From VBAU01 sp036005185 (GTDB taxonomy: Bacteria > Bacteroidota > Bacteroidia > Chitinophagales > Chitinophagaceae), in NCBI GenBank assembly GCA_036005185.1, contig DASYQS010000011.1, positions 51,025-115,024 of the forward strand: a stretch of DNA of 64,000 nucleotides, in the 5' to 3' direction. The translations under genes and the position numbers were made by a program. The notes beneath the pieces were generated by a model, which was not told the DNA's origin, ran no database searches, and saw only the letters and a program-made list of their open reading frames with translations. Shown here in pieces: positions 34,733 to 42,465 of the stretch. Position 1 is the first letter of the stretch. Every line of letters begins with the position of its first letter.

Positions 34733-35116
34733 ATGATTTTGCCTTGTCTTTATATTGCTGTAACTGCATCCATGGGCCGCGGTGTTTTTACTTCTGAAAA
34801 TATTGAAATGGGAACAATAGTTGAAGAATCACCGGTTATTGTAATGAGTAAAGATGAAAGGAAATTGATTGATCAAACCTTGCTGCACGATTATATTTTT
34901 GAATGGGGGATAAAAAAAGATCAGTGTTGCATGGCCTTGGGCTATGTATCTGTTTATAATCATTCTTACAAATCAAACTGTGAATACGAAATGAATTTTG
35001 AAAAAAATGTGATCACGATTAAAGCCGTACATTTTATAAAGGCAGGTGAAGAATTGTTTATTAATTATAATGGTCGCTGGGATGATGACAAAAAGGTTTG
35101 GTTTGATGCGATGTAG
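34733..35116 (+). CDS. SET-domain protein, putative lysine methyltransferase
   Basis: A 127-residue minimal SET domain. It has the N-terminal strand GRGVFTSENIEMGTIVEESP, the NHS motif in VYNHSYKSNCEYEM, and the C-terminal AGEELFINYNGRW that closes the knot and carries the catalytic Tyr. SET proteins transfer a methyl group from AdoMet to lysine; a bacterial target is unknown. There are no pre- or post-SET cysteines. The size matches short bacterial SET proteins. Base use does not differ obviously from the neighbours. Confidence 0.85.
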   Translation: MILPCLYIAVTASMGRGVFTSENIEMGTIVEESPVIVMSKDERKLIDQTLLHDYIFEWGIKKDQCCMALGYVSVYNHSYKSNCEYEMNFEKNVITIKAVHFIKAGEELFINYNGRWDDDKKVWFDAM

Positions 35117-35165
35117 CGGTTGTTTAGTGGTAATTATGTCATGTTTTCATAACTTGTTCAATATT

Positions 35166-35198
35166 TTTTTAAATTTTTACTTTTGAATTTTTAATTGC
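35166..35198. repeat. single-arm 7-base-period array (array C)
   Basis: T-rich heptads of the AATTTTT/ACTTTTG type run up to 5 bases before the DUF1624 start codon. No facing arm is clear, so this member is weak. Confidence 0.3.
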
Positions 35199-35202
35199 TA
35201 TC

Positions 35203-36411
35203 ATGAACCAACTAACTGTCTCTCGCAATCGTATTCAATCCATTGATATTTTGCGTGGTCTTGTCATGGTCATCATGGCTCTTGACCATGTAAGAGATTT
35301 CCTTTACAAACCAGAAGTTTCGTCAGGCGGTGCATCAGCGGTGGCTATGGATCCAACAAACCTGGCTACCACCACACCCATGCTTTTTTTCACTCGTTGG
35401 ATTACACATTTCTGCGCGCCGATATTTGTCTTTCTTGCTGGTACATCTATTTTCCTGATGAGCCAAAAGAAATCGAAGAAAGAGCTTAGCCTGTTTCTTC
35501 TCAAACGGGGATTATTTCTTGTTCTGCTTGAGATGATTATTATTACTTTCGGATGGCGGTTTGATCCCGCTTTTCACATTATTATTCTCCAAGTGATCTG
35601 GGCCATTGGTGTAAGCATGATCTTACTGGGCTTACTAGTTTTTCTTCCTCTAAATATTTTATTCATCCTCGGTTGCATTATTGTGTTTGGCCATAACATT
35701 CTTGATTATCCTGCCGTAAGTAAAAATTTAAAAGGCGGCGACCTGGCTAATCTGCTGTACTTCTCCAATTTTTCGACACTCAACTTTGATAAAACTCATT
35801 TTGCCATTATCGTGTACGCTTTTTTACCGTGGACAGGTGTGATGTTGCTTGGATATTGTTTTGGCACTCTGTATAAAAAAGAAATGGATGCATTGTGGCG
35901 TAAAAAAATGCTCATCCGCATAGGGCTAGGAATTATAGTATTCTTTTTCCTCCTGCGATTCACCAATATGTATGGTGATCCGGTGCCATGGTCGGAACAG
36001 CCAAGGGGAGCGGTATTTACTTTTCTTTCTTTTTTAAATTTGAACAAATACCCGCCATCACTTTTGTTTTTGTGCATGACGATTGGGCCGGGGATTTTGA
36101 TGCTGGCCTTTATTGAAAACATCCAGAACCGCTTTAGCAAGATCATGAATATCTATGGCCGTGTGCCGATGTTTTATTATATCCTTCATTTTTATATCAT
36201 CCATACGCTAATTGTTATTTTATTTTATATCCAGGGCCATTCAGCGAAAGAGATCGAGAATTTTTTCTTCTTTAAGCCCGAATCATTAGGCTTTCCGCTG
36301 CCTGGTGTGTATGCAGTATGGTTATTCGTGGTAATTGTATTGTACCCGCTATGTAAAAAATATGACCGTTATAAAAGCACACATCGTAAATGGTGGCTGA
36401 GTTATATTTAG
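35203..36411 (+). CDS. DUF1624 / heparan-alpha-glucosaminide acetyltransferase-like membrane protein
   Basis: A 402-residue polytopic inner-membrane protein with about ten hydrophobic segments. The start RIQSIDILRGLVMVIMALDHVRDF is the DUF1624/YeiB-like signature, and the WITHFCAPIFVFLAGTSIFL segment follows as in the family. The relatives are acyltransferases that move acyl groups across the membrane to sugars. The substrate here is unknown. It is not in an evident operon; it converges on mutS with 28 bases between stops. Confidence 0.82.
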   Translation: MNQLTVSRNRIQSIDILRGLVMVIMALDHVRDFLYKPEVSSGGASAVAMDPTNLATTTPMLFFTRWITHFCAPIFVFLAGTSIFLMSQKKSKKELSLFLLKRGLFLVLLEMIIITFGWRFDPAFHIIILQVIWAIGVSMILLGLLVFLPLNILFILGCIIVFGHNILDYPAVSKNLKGGDLANLLYFSNFSTLNFDKTHFAIIVYAFLPWTGVMLLGYCFGTLYKKEMDALWRKKMLIRIGLGIIVFFFLLRFTNMYGDPVPWSEQPRGAVFTFLSFLNLNKYPPSLLFLCMTIGPGILMLAFIENIQNRFSKIMNIYGRVPMFYYILHFYIIHTLIVILFYIQGHSAKEIENFFFFKPESLGFPLPGVYAVWLFVVIVLYPLCKKYDRYKSTHRKWWLSYI

Positions 36412-36439
36412 TTCGAATCAGGAATTGTAAATCGATTGC

Positions 36440-39073
36440 TTACTTCAGCTTATTCTTTATTTCCTGCAATTTTAAAAGGGCTTCTACTGGGGTGAGGCGG
36501 TTGATATCAATACCATCAAGCAATTTTCTTATTTCTTCAAAAGTTTCAGTGTGTGCATCGAAGATTGAGAGTTGCATTTGGGGCAGAGAGATCTTTTTCA
36601 TTTTACCTCCTAAAGACTGAGTCTTGCTCTCTGACTTTTCATTTCCTTCTTCTACGTGCTTGTTTTCCAGATGAGACAGTAACTCATTTGCTCTTTCAAT
36701 CAAAGTCAAAGGCATGCCTGCCATCTTTGCCACATGTATTCCAAAACTATGCGTGCTGCCGCCTCGTGCCAGCTTACGAAGGAAAATAATCTTATTACCA
36801 GCTTCTTTATTTGTGATGTGATAATTTTTTACTCTGGATAATTTTTCTTCGAGTTCGTTCAACTCATGGTAATGTGTAGCAAACAAAGTTTTTGGTTGAT
36901 GAACAGAGGAATGCAAGTATTCTGCGATGCTCCATGCAATTGAAATGCCATCATATGTTGAGGTTCCTCTTCCAATTTCATCAAGCAGGATCAGGCTTTT
37001 TGGAGTGATGTTATTAATGATAGATGCTGTTTCATTCATTTCTACCATAAATGTTGATTCGCCTCCGCTTAAATTATCTGAAGCGCCAACTCTTGTAAAA
37101 ATTTTGTCGGTTAAAGAAATCCTTGCTTCAGTTGCCGGAACAAAACTTCCGGCATGCGCCATCAAGGTCACAAGAGCTGTTTGCCTCAACAAAGCCGATT
37201 TGCCACTCATATTTGGCCCTGTAAGAATGATGATCTGCTGCTCAATTTTATTTAGCTCAATGTCATTTGAAATGTAAGTTTCTCCAATAGGTAAATTTCT
37301 TTCAATTACAGGATGTCGGCCATCTTTTATCATTAACTCATCGCCATCATGCAATTGGGGTTTTTTATATTGGTATTGAATGGCGTTGTAAGCAAAGCAG
37401 CTAACACAATCCAAAATGGCTAAAATATTTCCGTTAGTTTGAATTGGAGCCAGATAGTCCATCAATTCATTCAGCAATGACTCATATACTTGCCATTCGA
37501 TCTCCAATATTTTTTCTTCCGCTCCTGTTATTTTTTCTTCATAATCTTTTAATTCAGGTGTTATGTAGCGTTCGGCATTTGCAAGCGTTTGTTTTCGCAT
37601 CCACGCCGATGGCACTTTGTTTTTATGCGAATTTGTTACTTCCAGATAATAGCCAAATACATTGTTGAAACCAATACGAAGAGAAGAAATACCTGTTGCC
37701 TCTGCTTCTTTTTGTTGAAGCTGGGCCAAATAATTTTTTCCGCTATGGGCAATACTTCTCAATTCATCAAGCTCTGCGCTAACTCCACTGTTGATCATGC
37801 CTCCTTTGATAGCTAAGGCCGGCGGGTTTTCAACAATCTCTTTAAAAATTTTATCAGCTATATATTGACAAGGATTTAAAGCGTCGCCTAATCTCTTTAA
37901 ATATTCATTATCTGCTGTAGCACAAATTTGTTTTATTTCCTGTACTTGTTTAAGCCCTTTCGCCACATGTAATAGTTCTCTGGGGTTGATTTTTTTGAGC
38001 GGAATTTTTGAAACCAGCCTTTCCACATCTCCGCATTGTTTAATGGCATGGGTGATCTTGTTTCTCAATTCGGTTTGAAGTATAAAGAATTCAACCAGGT
38101 TTAACCGCTCGTTGATCTTTTGAATATCTTTTAAGGGAAATACAAGCCAACGTTTCAATAATCTGGCTCCCATTGGCGAAACTGTGTTATCCAATACATC
38201 TAAAAGGGTATGACCAGCTTCCGAATTTCTGATCACCAATTCTAAATTCCTTATGGTGAAGCGATCCATCCACAAAAAATCATCCTTGTCAATGCGCTGA
38301 ATATTGGTAATATGCTGCAGGTTGGGATGCTCAGTTTCTTTCAAATAATGCAGAATAGCGCCGGCGGCAATCAAGCCCTTGCTCAAATCATCTACACCAA
38401 AGCCTTTGAGTGAATGCGTTTGGAAATGCTTTAGTAGAATATCCTCAGAGTAGGCCTGATCAAAGATCCATTCATCGAGCGTGTAGATATATATTTTGCC
38501 ACCAAAGTATTCCTTGAATTTTTTTTGCTGATGACGCTGGAAAACCACTTCGGCGGGCTTAAAGCTTTGCAGCAGCTTGTCTGCATATTCACGATCGCCT
38601 TCCGCCGCAAAAAACTCACCAGTTGAAATATCAAGAAAGGCCAGACCATATTGGTCATTTTCTGCAAAATGAATTCCTGCTAAAAAATTATTGCTATGGT
38701 GTTCAAGAATTTTGTCATTGACGGTTGTACCCGGAGTCACCATTTCAGTTACCCCTCTTTTTACAATCCCTTTTGCCAGTTTTGGATCTTCTAACTGATC
38801 GCAGATAGCTACGCGATATCCGGCCTTAACCAGCTTATGTAAATAAGTATCAAGAGCATGGTGGGGAAATCCGGCGAGGTCAGAAGATGCAGCAGCCCCA
38901 TTATTCCTTTTGGTTAATGTGATCCCCAATACTTGGGAAGCAATAACGGCGTCCTGTCCAAATGTTTCATAAAAATCTCCCACGCGAAACAGCAATATAG
39001 CATCAGGATATTTCTGCTTGATAGCCTTATGCTGCTGCATGAGAGGGGTATCCGATGTTGTGGATTTAGCCAA
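36440..39073 (-). CDS. mutS: DNA mismatch repair protein MutS
   Basis: An 877-residue mismatch-recognition ATPase. Domain I carries VGDFYETFGQDA with the mismatch-wedging Phe and Glu. The core and clamp follow, then the ATPase with Walker A GPNMSGKSALLRQ, the signature region SGGESTFMVEM, and Walker B ILLDEIGRGTSTYDG. The protein ends with the conserved region TPVEALLKLQEIKNKLK. The start is TTG at 39073, supported by family homology of MAKSTTSDTPLMQQHKAIK before the MutS_I domain; the next ATG would drop 11 residues. Confidence 0.96.
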   Translation of the reverse strand: MAKSTTSDTPLMQQHKAIKQKYPDAILLFRVGDFYETFGQDAVIASQVLGITLTKRNNGAAASSDLAGFPHHALDTYLHKLVKAGYRVAICDQLEDPKLAKGIVKRGVTEMVTPGTTVNDKILEHHSNNFLAGIHFAENDQYGLAFLDISTGEFFAAEGDREYADKLLQSFKPAEVVFQRHQQKKFKEYFGGKIYIYTLDEWIFDQAYSEDILLKHFQTHSLKGFGVDDLSKGLIAAGAILHYLKETEHPNLQHITNIQRIDKDDFLWMDRFTIRNLELVIRNSEAGHTLLDVLDNTVSPMGARLLKRWLVFPLKDIQKINERLNLVEFFILQTELRNKITHAIKQCGDVERLVSKIPLKKINPRELLHVAKGLKQVQEIKQICATADNEYLKRLGDALNPCQYIADKIFKEIVENPPALAIKGGMINSGVSAELDELRSIAHSGKNYLAQLQQKEAEATGISSLRIGFNNVFGYYLEVTNSHKNKVPSAWMRKQTLANAERYITPELKDYEEKITGAEEKILEIEWQVYESLLNELMDYLAPIQTNGNILAILDCVSCFAYNAIQYQYKKPQLHDGDELMIKDGRHPVIERNLPIGETYISNDIELNKIEQQIIILTGPNMSGKSALLRQTALVTLMAHAGSFVPATEARISLTDKIFTRVGASDNLSGGESTFMVEMNETASIINNITPKSLILLDEIGRGTSTYDGISIAWSIAEYLHSSVHQPKTLFATHYHELNELEEKLSRVKNYHITNKEAGNKIIFLRKLARGGSTHSFGIHVAKMAGMPLTLIERANELLSHLENKHVEEGNEKSESKTQSLGGKMKKISLPQMQLSIFDAHTETFEEIRKLLDGIDINRLTPVEALLKLQEIKNKLK

Positions 39074-39182
39074 GCGGGTTTATAGGTTTAATAGTTAATC
39101 GGCTCAAATGGTTTCTCTTTTGCACAATGGCAAATATAATTGCTTTCATCGCTTTGTATTTATTCAACTGACCAATGTGAAT

Positions 39183-39190
39183 TACTTTTG
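39183..39190 (+). promoter_or_regulatory. -7 element TACTTTTG for the SpoU methylase gene
   Basis: A TAnnTTTG match ends 5 bases before the ATG at 39196, again predicting a nearly leaderless mRNA. Confidence 0.5.
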
Positions 39191-39195
39191 TTTCC

Positions 39196-39744
39196 ATGCG
39201 AAAACTGAGCATGACCGAATTGGGACGTAAATCAGTTGAAGAATTCAGACAGTCTGAAAAAATCCCCATTATTGTTATTTTAGAAAATATCCGTAGCGCT
39301 TATAATGTGGGCAGTGTTTTTCGTACAGCCGATGCGTTTTTACTTCAAGCCATTTATATCTGTGGGTATACGGCCCACCCGCCGCACAAAGAAATTAAAA
39401 AAACAGCTTTAGGAGCAGAAGAAACCGTTGAGTGGAAATATTTTAAAAAAACTGGTGAGGCTATTGATGAGTTAAGAAAGCAAGAGTATAAAATTTATGC
39501 AGTTGAACAGGCGGTGAATAGCCATCTGCTTCAGCAGATGGAATTCAGAAAAGATGAGAAACTTGCTGTAATATTCGGAAACGAAGTGACTGGTGTGGAG
39601 CAATCGACCATTGAACTAACCGACGGCTGCATTGAAATTCCGCAGTTAGGAATGAAACATTCGCTGAATATTGCTACAGCGGCGGGAGTGGTTTTGTGGG
39701 AGTTGGTAAGAAGCAGAATACCCCCGACCCCAAAGGAGAGTTAG
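39196..39744 (+). CDS. TrmH/SpoU-family RNA 2'-O-methyltransferase
   Basis: A 182-residue SPOUT methyltransferase with the three family motifs: ENIRSAYNVGSVFRTADAF (motif 1, about residues 31-49), IFGNEVTGVEQSTIELTDG (motif 2) and IPQLGMKHSLNIATAAGVVL (motif 3, the knot that binds AdoMet). It methylates a ribose 2'-OH in tRNA or rRNA; the exact site is not readable. The last residues, IPPTPKES and the stop, are written by a GC-rich repeat. UbiA follows after 23 bases. Confidence 0.9.
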   Translation: MRKLSMTELGRKSVEEFRQSEKIPIIVILENIRSAYNVGSVFRTADAFLLQAIYICGYTAHPPHKEIKKTALGAEETVEWKYFKKTGEAIDELRKQEYKIYAVEQAVNSHLLQQMEFRKDEKLAVIFGNEVTGVEQSTIELTDGCIEIPQLGMKHSLNIATAAGVVLWELVRSRIPPTPKES

Positions 39745-39759
39745 AGAAACCTCTCTAAA
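39723..39759. repeat. repeat element at the SpoU gene 3' end
   Basis: C-rich sequence of the CCCCGACCCC...AAAGGAG type, followed by an AGAGA/TCTCT inverted pair, encodes the SpoU C-terminus and stop and reaches the -7 element of the next gene. Confidence 0.45.
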
Positions 39760-39763
39760 TTTG
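39756..39763 (+). promoter_or_regulatory. -7 element TAAATTTG for the UbiA-like gene
   Basis: A TAnnTTTG match ends 4 bases before the ATG at 39768, predicting a leaderless mRNA. Confidence 0.5.
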
Positions 39764-39767
39764 CAAA

Positions 39768-40706
39768 ATGCCCACAGTTAAGAGCTACCTCGGTTTAATA
39801 AAATTCTCTCATACCATTTTTGCTATGCCTTTTGCGCTGATTGGATTTTTCCTTGGATTAATCGTTTGGAATGATCAATTACCTGGATGGACATTGAATG
39901 AAGCGATAGGATGGGAAAAAAGTGGATTTCATATTTTAAAACAAGATATATTAATAAAGTTTTTGCTTGTTGTTATCTGTATGATCTTTGCCCGCAGTGC
40001 TGCCATGGCATTTAACCGCTACCTTGATAGAAATTTTGATGCAAGAAATCCAAGAACGGCTATCCGGGAAATTCCGTCTGGGATCATCTCTGCAAATAAT
40101 GCGTTGGTGTTCACAGTCGTCTCGTCTTTTTTATTTATTATCACTTGCTATTTTATAAACAGAATTTGTTTTTTCTTGTCACCCATAGCGCTGCTCGTTG
40201 TGTTAGGTTATAGCTATACAAAAAGATTTACGCCGCTTTGTCATTTAATTCTTGGTCTAGGTTTATCGCTAGCGCCGATTGGCGCATACCTTGCCGTTAC
40301 AGGCTTTTTTTCATTTTTACCAATTCTGTTTTCCCTGACTGTTATTTTCTGGGTTAGTGGATTTGATATCATTTATGCTTTGCAAGATGAAGAGTTTGAT
40401 AGATCGCAAAAATTATATTCCATACCGGCTTGGCTAGGCAAATCAAGGGCCTTAAGGGTTTCTGAATTACTTCATTTGTTGAGCGCTGCTTGCGTCATTA
40501 CAGCCGGCATACTAGGTGGCTTCGGATGGTTATACTGGATTGGCTCAGCAGTATTTGTTGGCATGCTCATTTATCAACATTCAATTGTAAAACCAAATGA
40601 TTTGAAAAGGGTGAATCTTGCATTCATGACAGCTAATGGAATTGCAAGTGTAGTATTTGCTGTATTTGTAATTGCAGATTTATTTATCAATAATAAATAT
40701 CAATAA
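39768..40706 (+). CDS. UbiA-like polyprenyltransferase (menaquinone branch)
   Basis: A 312-residue integral membrane prenyltransferase. The two Asp-rich Mg-prenyl-diphosphate motifs are visible: NRYLDRNFDARNPRT (about residues 84-98) and DIIYALQDEEFDRS (about 200-213). The YALQDEEFD form fits the UbiA_other/MqnP subgroup that prenylates the futalosine-pathway naphthoate, which would give menaquinone, the usual quinone of Bacteroidota (inference). About eight transmembrane helices are seen. Its stop codon is directly followed by the TTG start of ruvX. Confidence 0.88.
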   Translation: MPTVKSYLGLIKFSHTIFAMPFALIGFFLGLIVWNDQLPGWTLNEAIGWEKSGFHILKQDILIKFLLVVICMIFARSAAMAFNRYLDRNFDARNPRTAIREIPSGIISANNALVFTVVSSFLFIITCYFINRICFFLSPIALLVVLGYSYTKRFTPLCHLILGLGLSLAPIGAYLAVTGFFSFLPILFSLTVIFWVSGFDIIYALQDEEFDRSQKLYSIPAWLGKSRALRVSELLHLLSAACVITAGILGGFGWLYWIGSAVFVGMLIYQHSIVKPNDLKRVNLAFMTANGIASVVFAVFVIADLFINNKYQ

Positions 40707-41114
40707 TTGCCCAGAATTCTCGCTATCGATTACGGTCTAAAACGAACCGGTCTTGCGGTAACTGATCCATTAAAAATTATCGCAACCGGGTTAACAACTG
40801 TTGAATCAAAACAACTCATTTCTTTTTTGAAAGATTATTTTAACAAAGAAGAAGTAGAGTTGATCATAATCGGCGAACCAAAGAATTGGGATGATACGGA
40901 TACCCATGCTACTCCATTAGTAAAAAGAATCATTGAGGAGCTTCAAAAAAACTTTCCTGCTATCCCTATTGTAAAAGTAGATGAAAGGTTTACTTCAAAA
41001 ATAGCATTCCGTGCTATGGTTGAGATGGGCTTAAAGAAAAAACAAAGACAGAACAAAGCATTGATCGATGAAATAGCGGCTACTATTCTTTTGCAAGAAT
41101 ATCTTAAAAAGTAA
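40707..41114 (+). CDS. ruvX: Holliday junction resolvase-like RuvX (YqgF)
   Basis: A 135-residue RNase H-fold protein involved in 16S rRNA 5' maturation and/or junction resolution. Motifs are ILAIDYGLKRTGLAVTDP (catalytic Asp7), IIIGEPKN, VDERFTSKIA, and the final D-E-I-A-A-T-I-L-L helix with the last Asp. The start is TTG at 40707, abutting the TAA of the prenyltransferase gene with zero spacing. No nearer ATG fits the fold, which begins at the first residues, so translation is probably coupled to the gene upstream. Confidence 0.92.
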   Translation: MPRILAIDYGLKRTGLAVTDPLKIIATGLTTVESKQLISFLKDYFNKEEVELIIIGEPKNWDDTDTHATPLVKRIIEELQKNFPAIPIVKVDERFTSKIAFRAMVEMGLKKKQRQNKALIDEIAATILLQEYLKK

Positions 41115-41120
41115 GCTGGT

Positions 41121-41197
41121 GGTTAAATTGTTGGATTGTTGAATTGCCGGTAACTTTGCATGCTTAGAACAATCAAGCAATTGAAAAATTAAACAAT
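41121..41197. repeat. paired 7-base-period array enclosing a promoter (array D)
   Basis: The left arm (41121-41147) repeats TTGTTGA-type heptads and the right arm (41167-41197) their inverse (AACAATC type). The centre holds a perfect -7 element. The right arm runs into the def start codon. Confidence 0.62.
41151..41158 (+). promoter_or_regulatory. -7 element TAACTTTG for def
   Basis: The TAnnTTTG match lies in the unpaired centre of array D, 37 bases before the def ATG. The right arm would therefore be the 5' leader of the def mRNA. Confidence 0.55.
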
Positions 41198-41774
41198 GAT
41201 TTTGCCAATTGTAGCATACGGCAATCCGATATTAAGAACAGTTAGCAAGGATATTTTTCCCAACTACCCGGACCTGTCAAAATTTATTGAGGATATGTGG
41301 GAAACCATGTACGCCAGCAATGGGGTGGGTTTAGCCGCTCCCCAGGTAAATAAGGACATCCGACTCTTTGTTGTTGACAGCCACCAGATATTTGAAAATA
41401 TGGAACCGGATGAAAGAAAAGAGTATCCTGATGATCCGGGTATAAAACAAGTTTTTATCAATGCTCATATTGAAGACATCAATGGTGAAAAGTGGTCGTA
41501 TAATGAAGGCTGCCTCAGCATTCCCAAAATCCGCGAAGATATTTTGCGCCATGAGATCGTGACCCTACGGTATCAAGATGAAAATTTTGAATTTCACAAA
41601 AGAACTTTTCATGGAATTACGGCAAGAATCATTTTACATGAACATGATCACCTCGAGGGAAAGCTTTTTATTGACTATTTACCTCCTTTGAAAAAGAAAC
41701 TGATGAAAGGAAAACTTGAAGATATTTCAAAAGGAAAAGTGAGTGTTGATTATAAAATGGTTTTTCCTAAGTAG
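41196..41774 (+). CDS. def: peptide deformylase
   Basis: A 192-residue metalloenzyme that removes the formyl group from nascent N-termini. All three motifs are present: GVGLAAPQV (about residues 44-52), EGCLSIP (metal Cys, about 104-110) and the HEHDHLEG helix with the two metal His and catalytic Glu (about 149). The length fits type I deformylases of Bacteroidota. It sits after ruvX behind its own promoter. Confidence 0.96.
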   Translation: MILPIVAYGNPILRTVSKDIFPNYPDLSKFIEDMWETMYASNGVGLAAPQVNKDIRLFVVDSHQIFENMEPDERKEYPDDPGIKQVFINAHIEDINGEKWSYNEGCLSIPKIREDILRHEIVTLRYQDENFEFHKRTFHGITARIILHEHDHLEGKLFIDYLPPLKKKLMKGKLEDISKGKVSVDYKMVFPK

Positions 41775-41891
41775 TTTTACAAAACTGTTCATCCAAACAA
41801 ATTATCTACCTTCAACTGAGTTTTAAATTGCCACTATCTAATCACCAATTTCCTTTTGAAGCATTTATATATTTAACCAAAACCAATTGTT

Positions 41892-42434
41892 ATGAAAAGA
41901 ATTGTACTCTCTTCATTAGCTGTATTTCTTGCCATTTCATTTTCCTTTTGTCAAACTAGCATTATCCCTAGCGTAATCAATTCAACCGGTGGAACCTTTA
42001 ATGATCCGAATTCCTATTATCGGATTGACTGGAGTGTAGGAGAAATGACTCTTGTAAACATATTGCAAAGCGGCGACGGTTTGTTTGTAACTACAAATGG
42101 CGTTTTGCAGTCTTTTACAAATGTTGTGAGCAACGTAAACAATACCAGTAGTTTTGGCCCAGGAGAGGTAAAGGTTTTTCCGAACCCCACAAGCAAATAC
42201 ATTGATATAGGCTTTTATCCCCAACAGCAAGGTAGGGTATGGTTTCGTTTATATGATGCTCTTGGTCGAAAAGTTTACGATAAAAACTTTCTCATTTATG
42301 GACTCGATCGTATTGAAAGAATTGATGTGAACAAATTTCCCGCAGGGGTTTATATGTTGCATGTCCAGCTTGACCCGATCATGGGATTGCACATCAAAAA
42401 AGCAGCTTTCAGAATTGTAAAAACAATCAAGTAA
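41892..42434 (+). CDS. exported protein with type IX secretion sorting domain
   Basis: A 180-residue protein with a signal peptide (MKRIVLSSLAVFLAISFSFCQ). The first half is a short beta region (NDPNSYYRIDWSVGEMTLVN). The last 75 residues are a T9SS type A sorting domain: VKVFPNPTSKYIDIGF, then LYDALGRKVYDK, then FPAGVYMLHVQ and a basic end. This implies the organism has a type IX secretion system, as gliding Bacteroidota do. It stands 31 bases upstream of the large repeat protein and is probably cotranscribed with it. Confidence 0.88.
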   Translation: MKRIVLSSLAVFLAISFSFCQTSIIPSVINSTGGTFNDPNSYYRIDWSVGEMTLVNILQSGDGLFVTTNGVLQSFTNVVSNVNNTSSFGPGEVKVFPNPTSKYIDIGFYPQQQGRVWFRLYDALGRKVYDKNFLIYGLDRIERIDVNKFPAGVYMLHVQLDPIMGLHIKKAAFRIVKTIK

Positions 42435-42465
42435 AAAAAAATTGCCAATCTATAACTTGACTACA

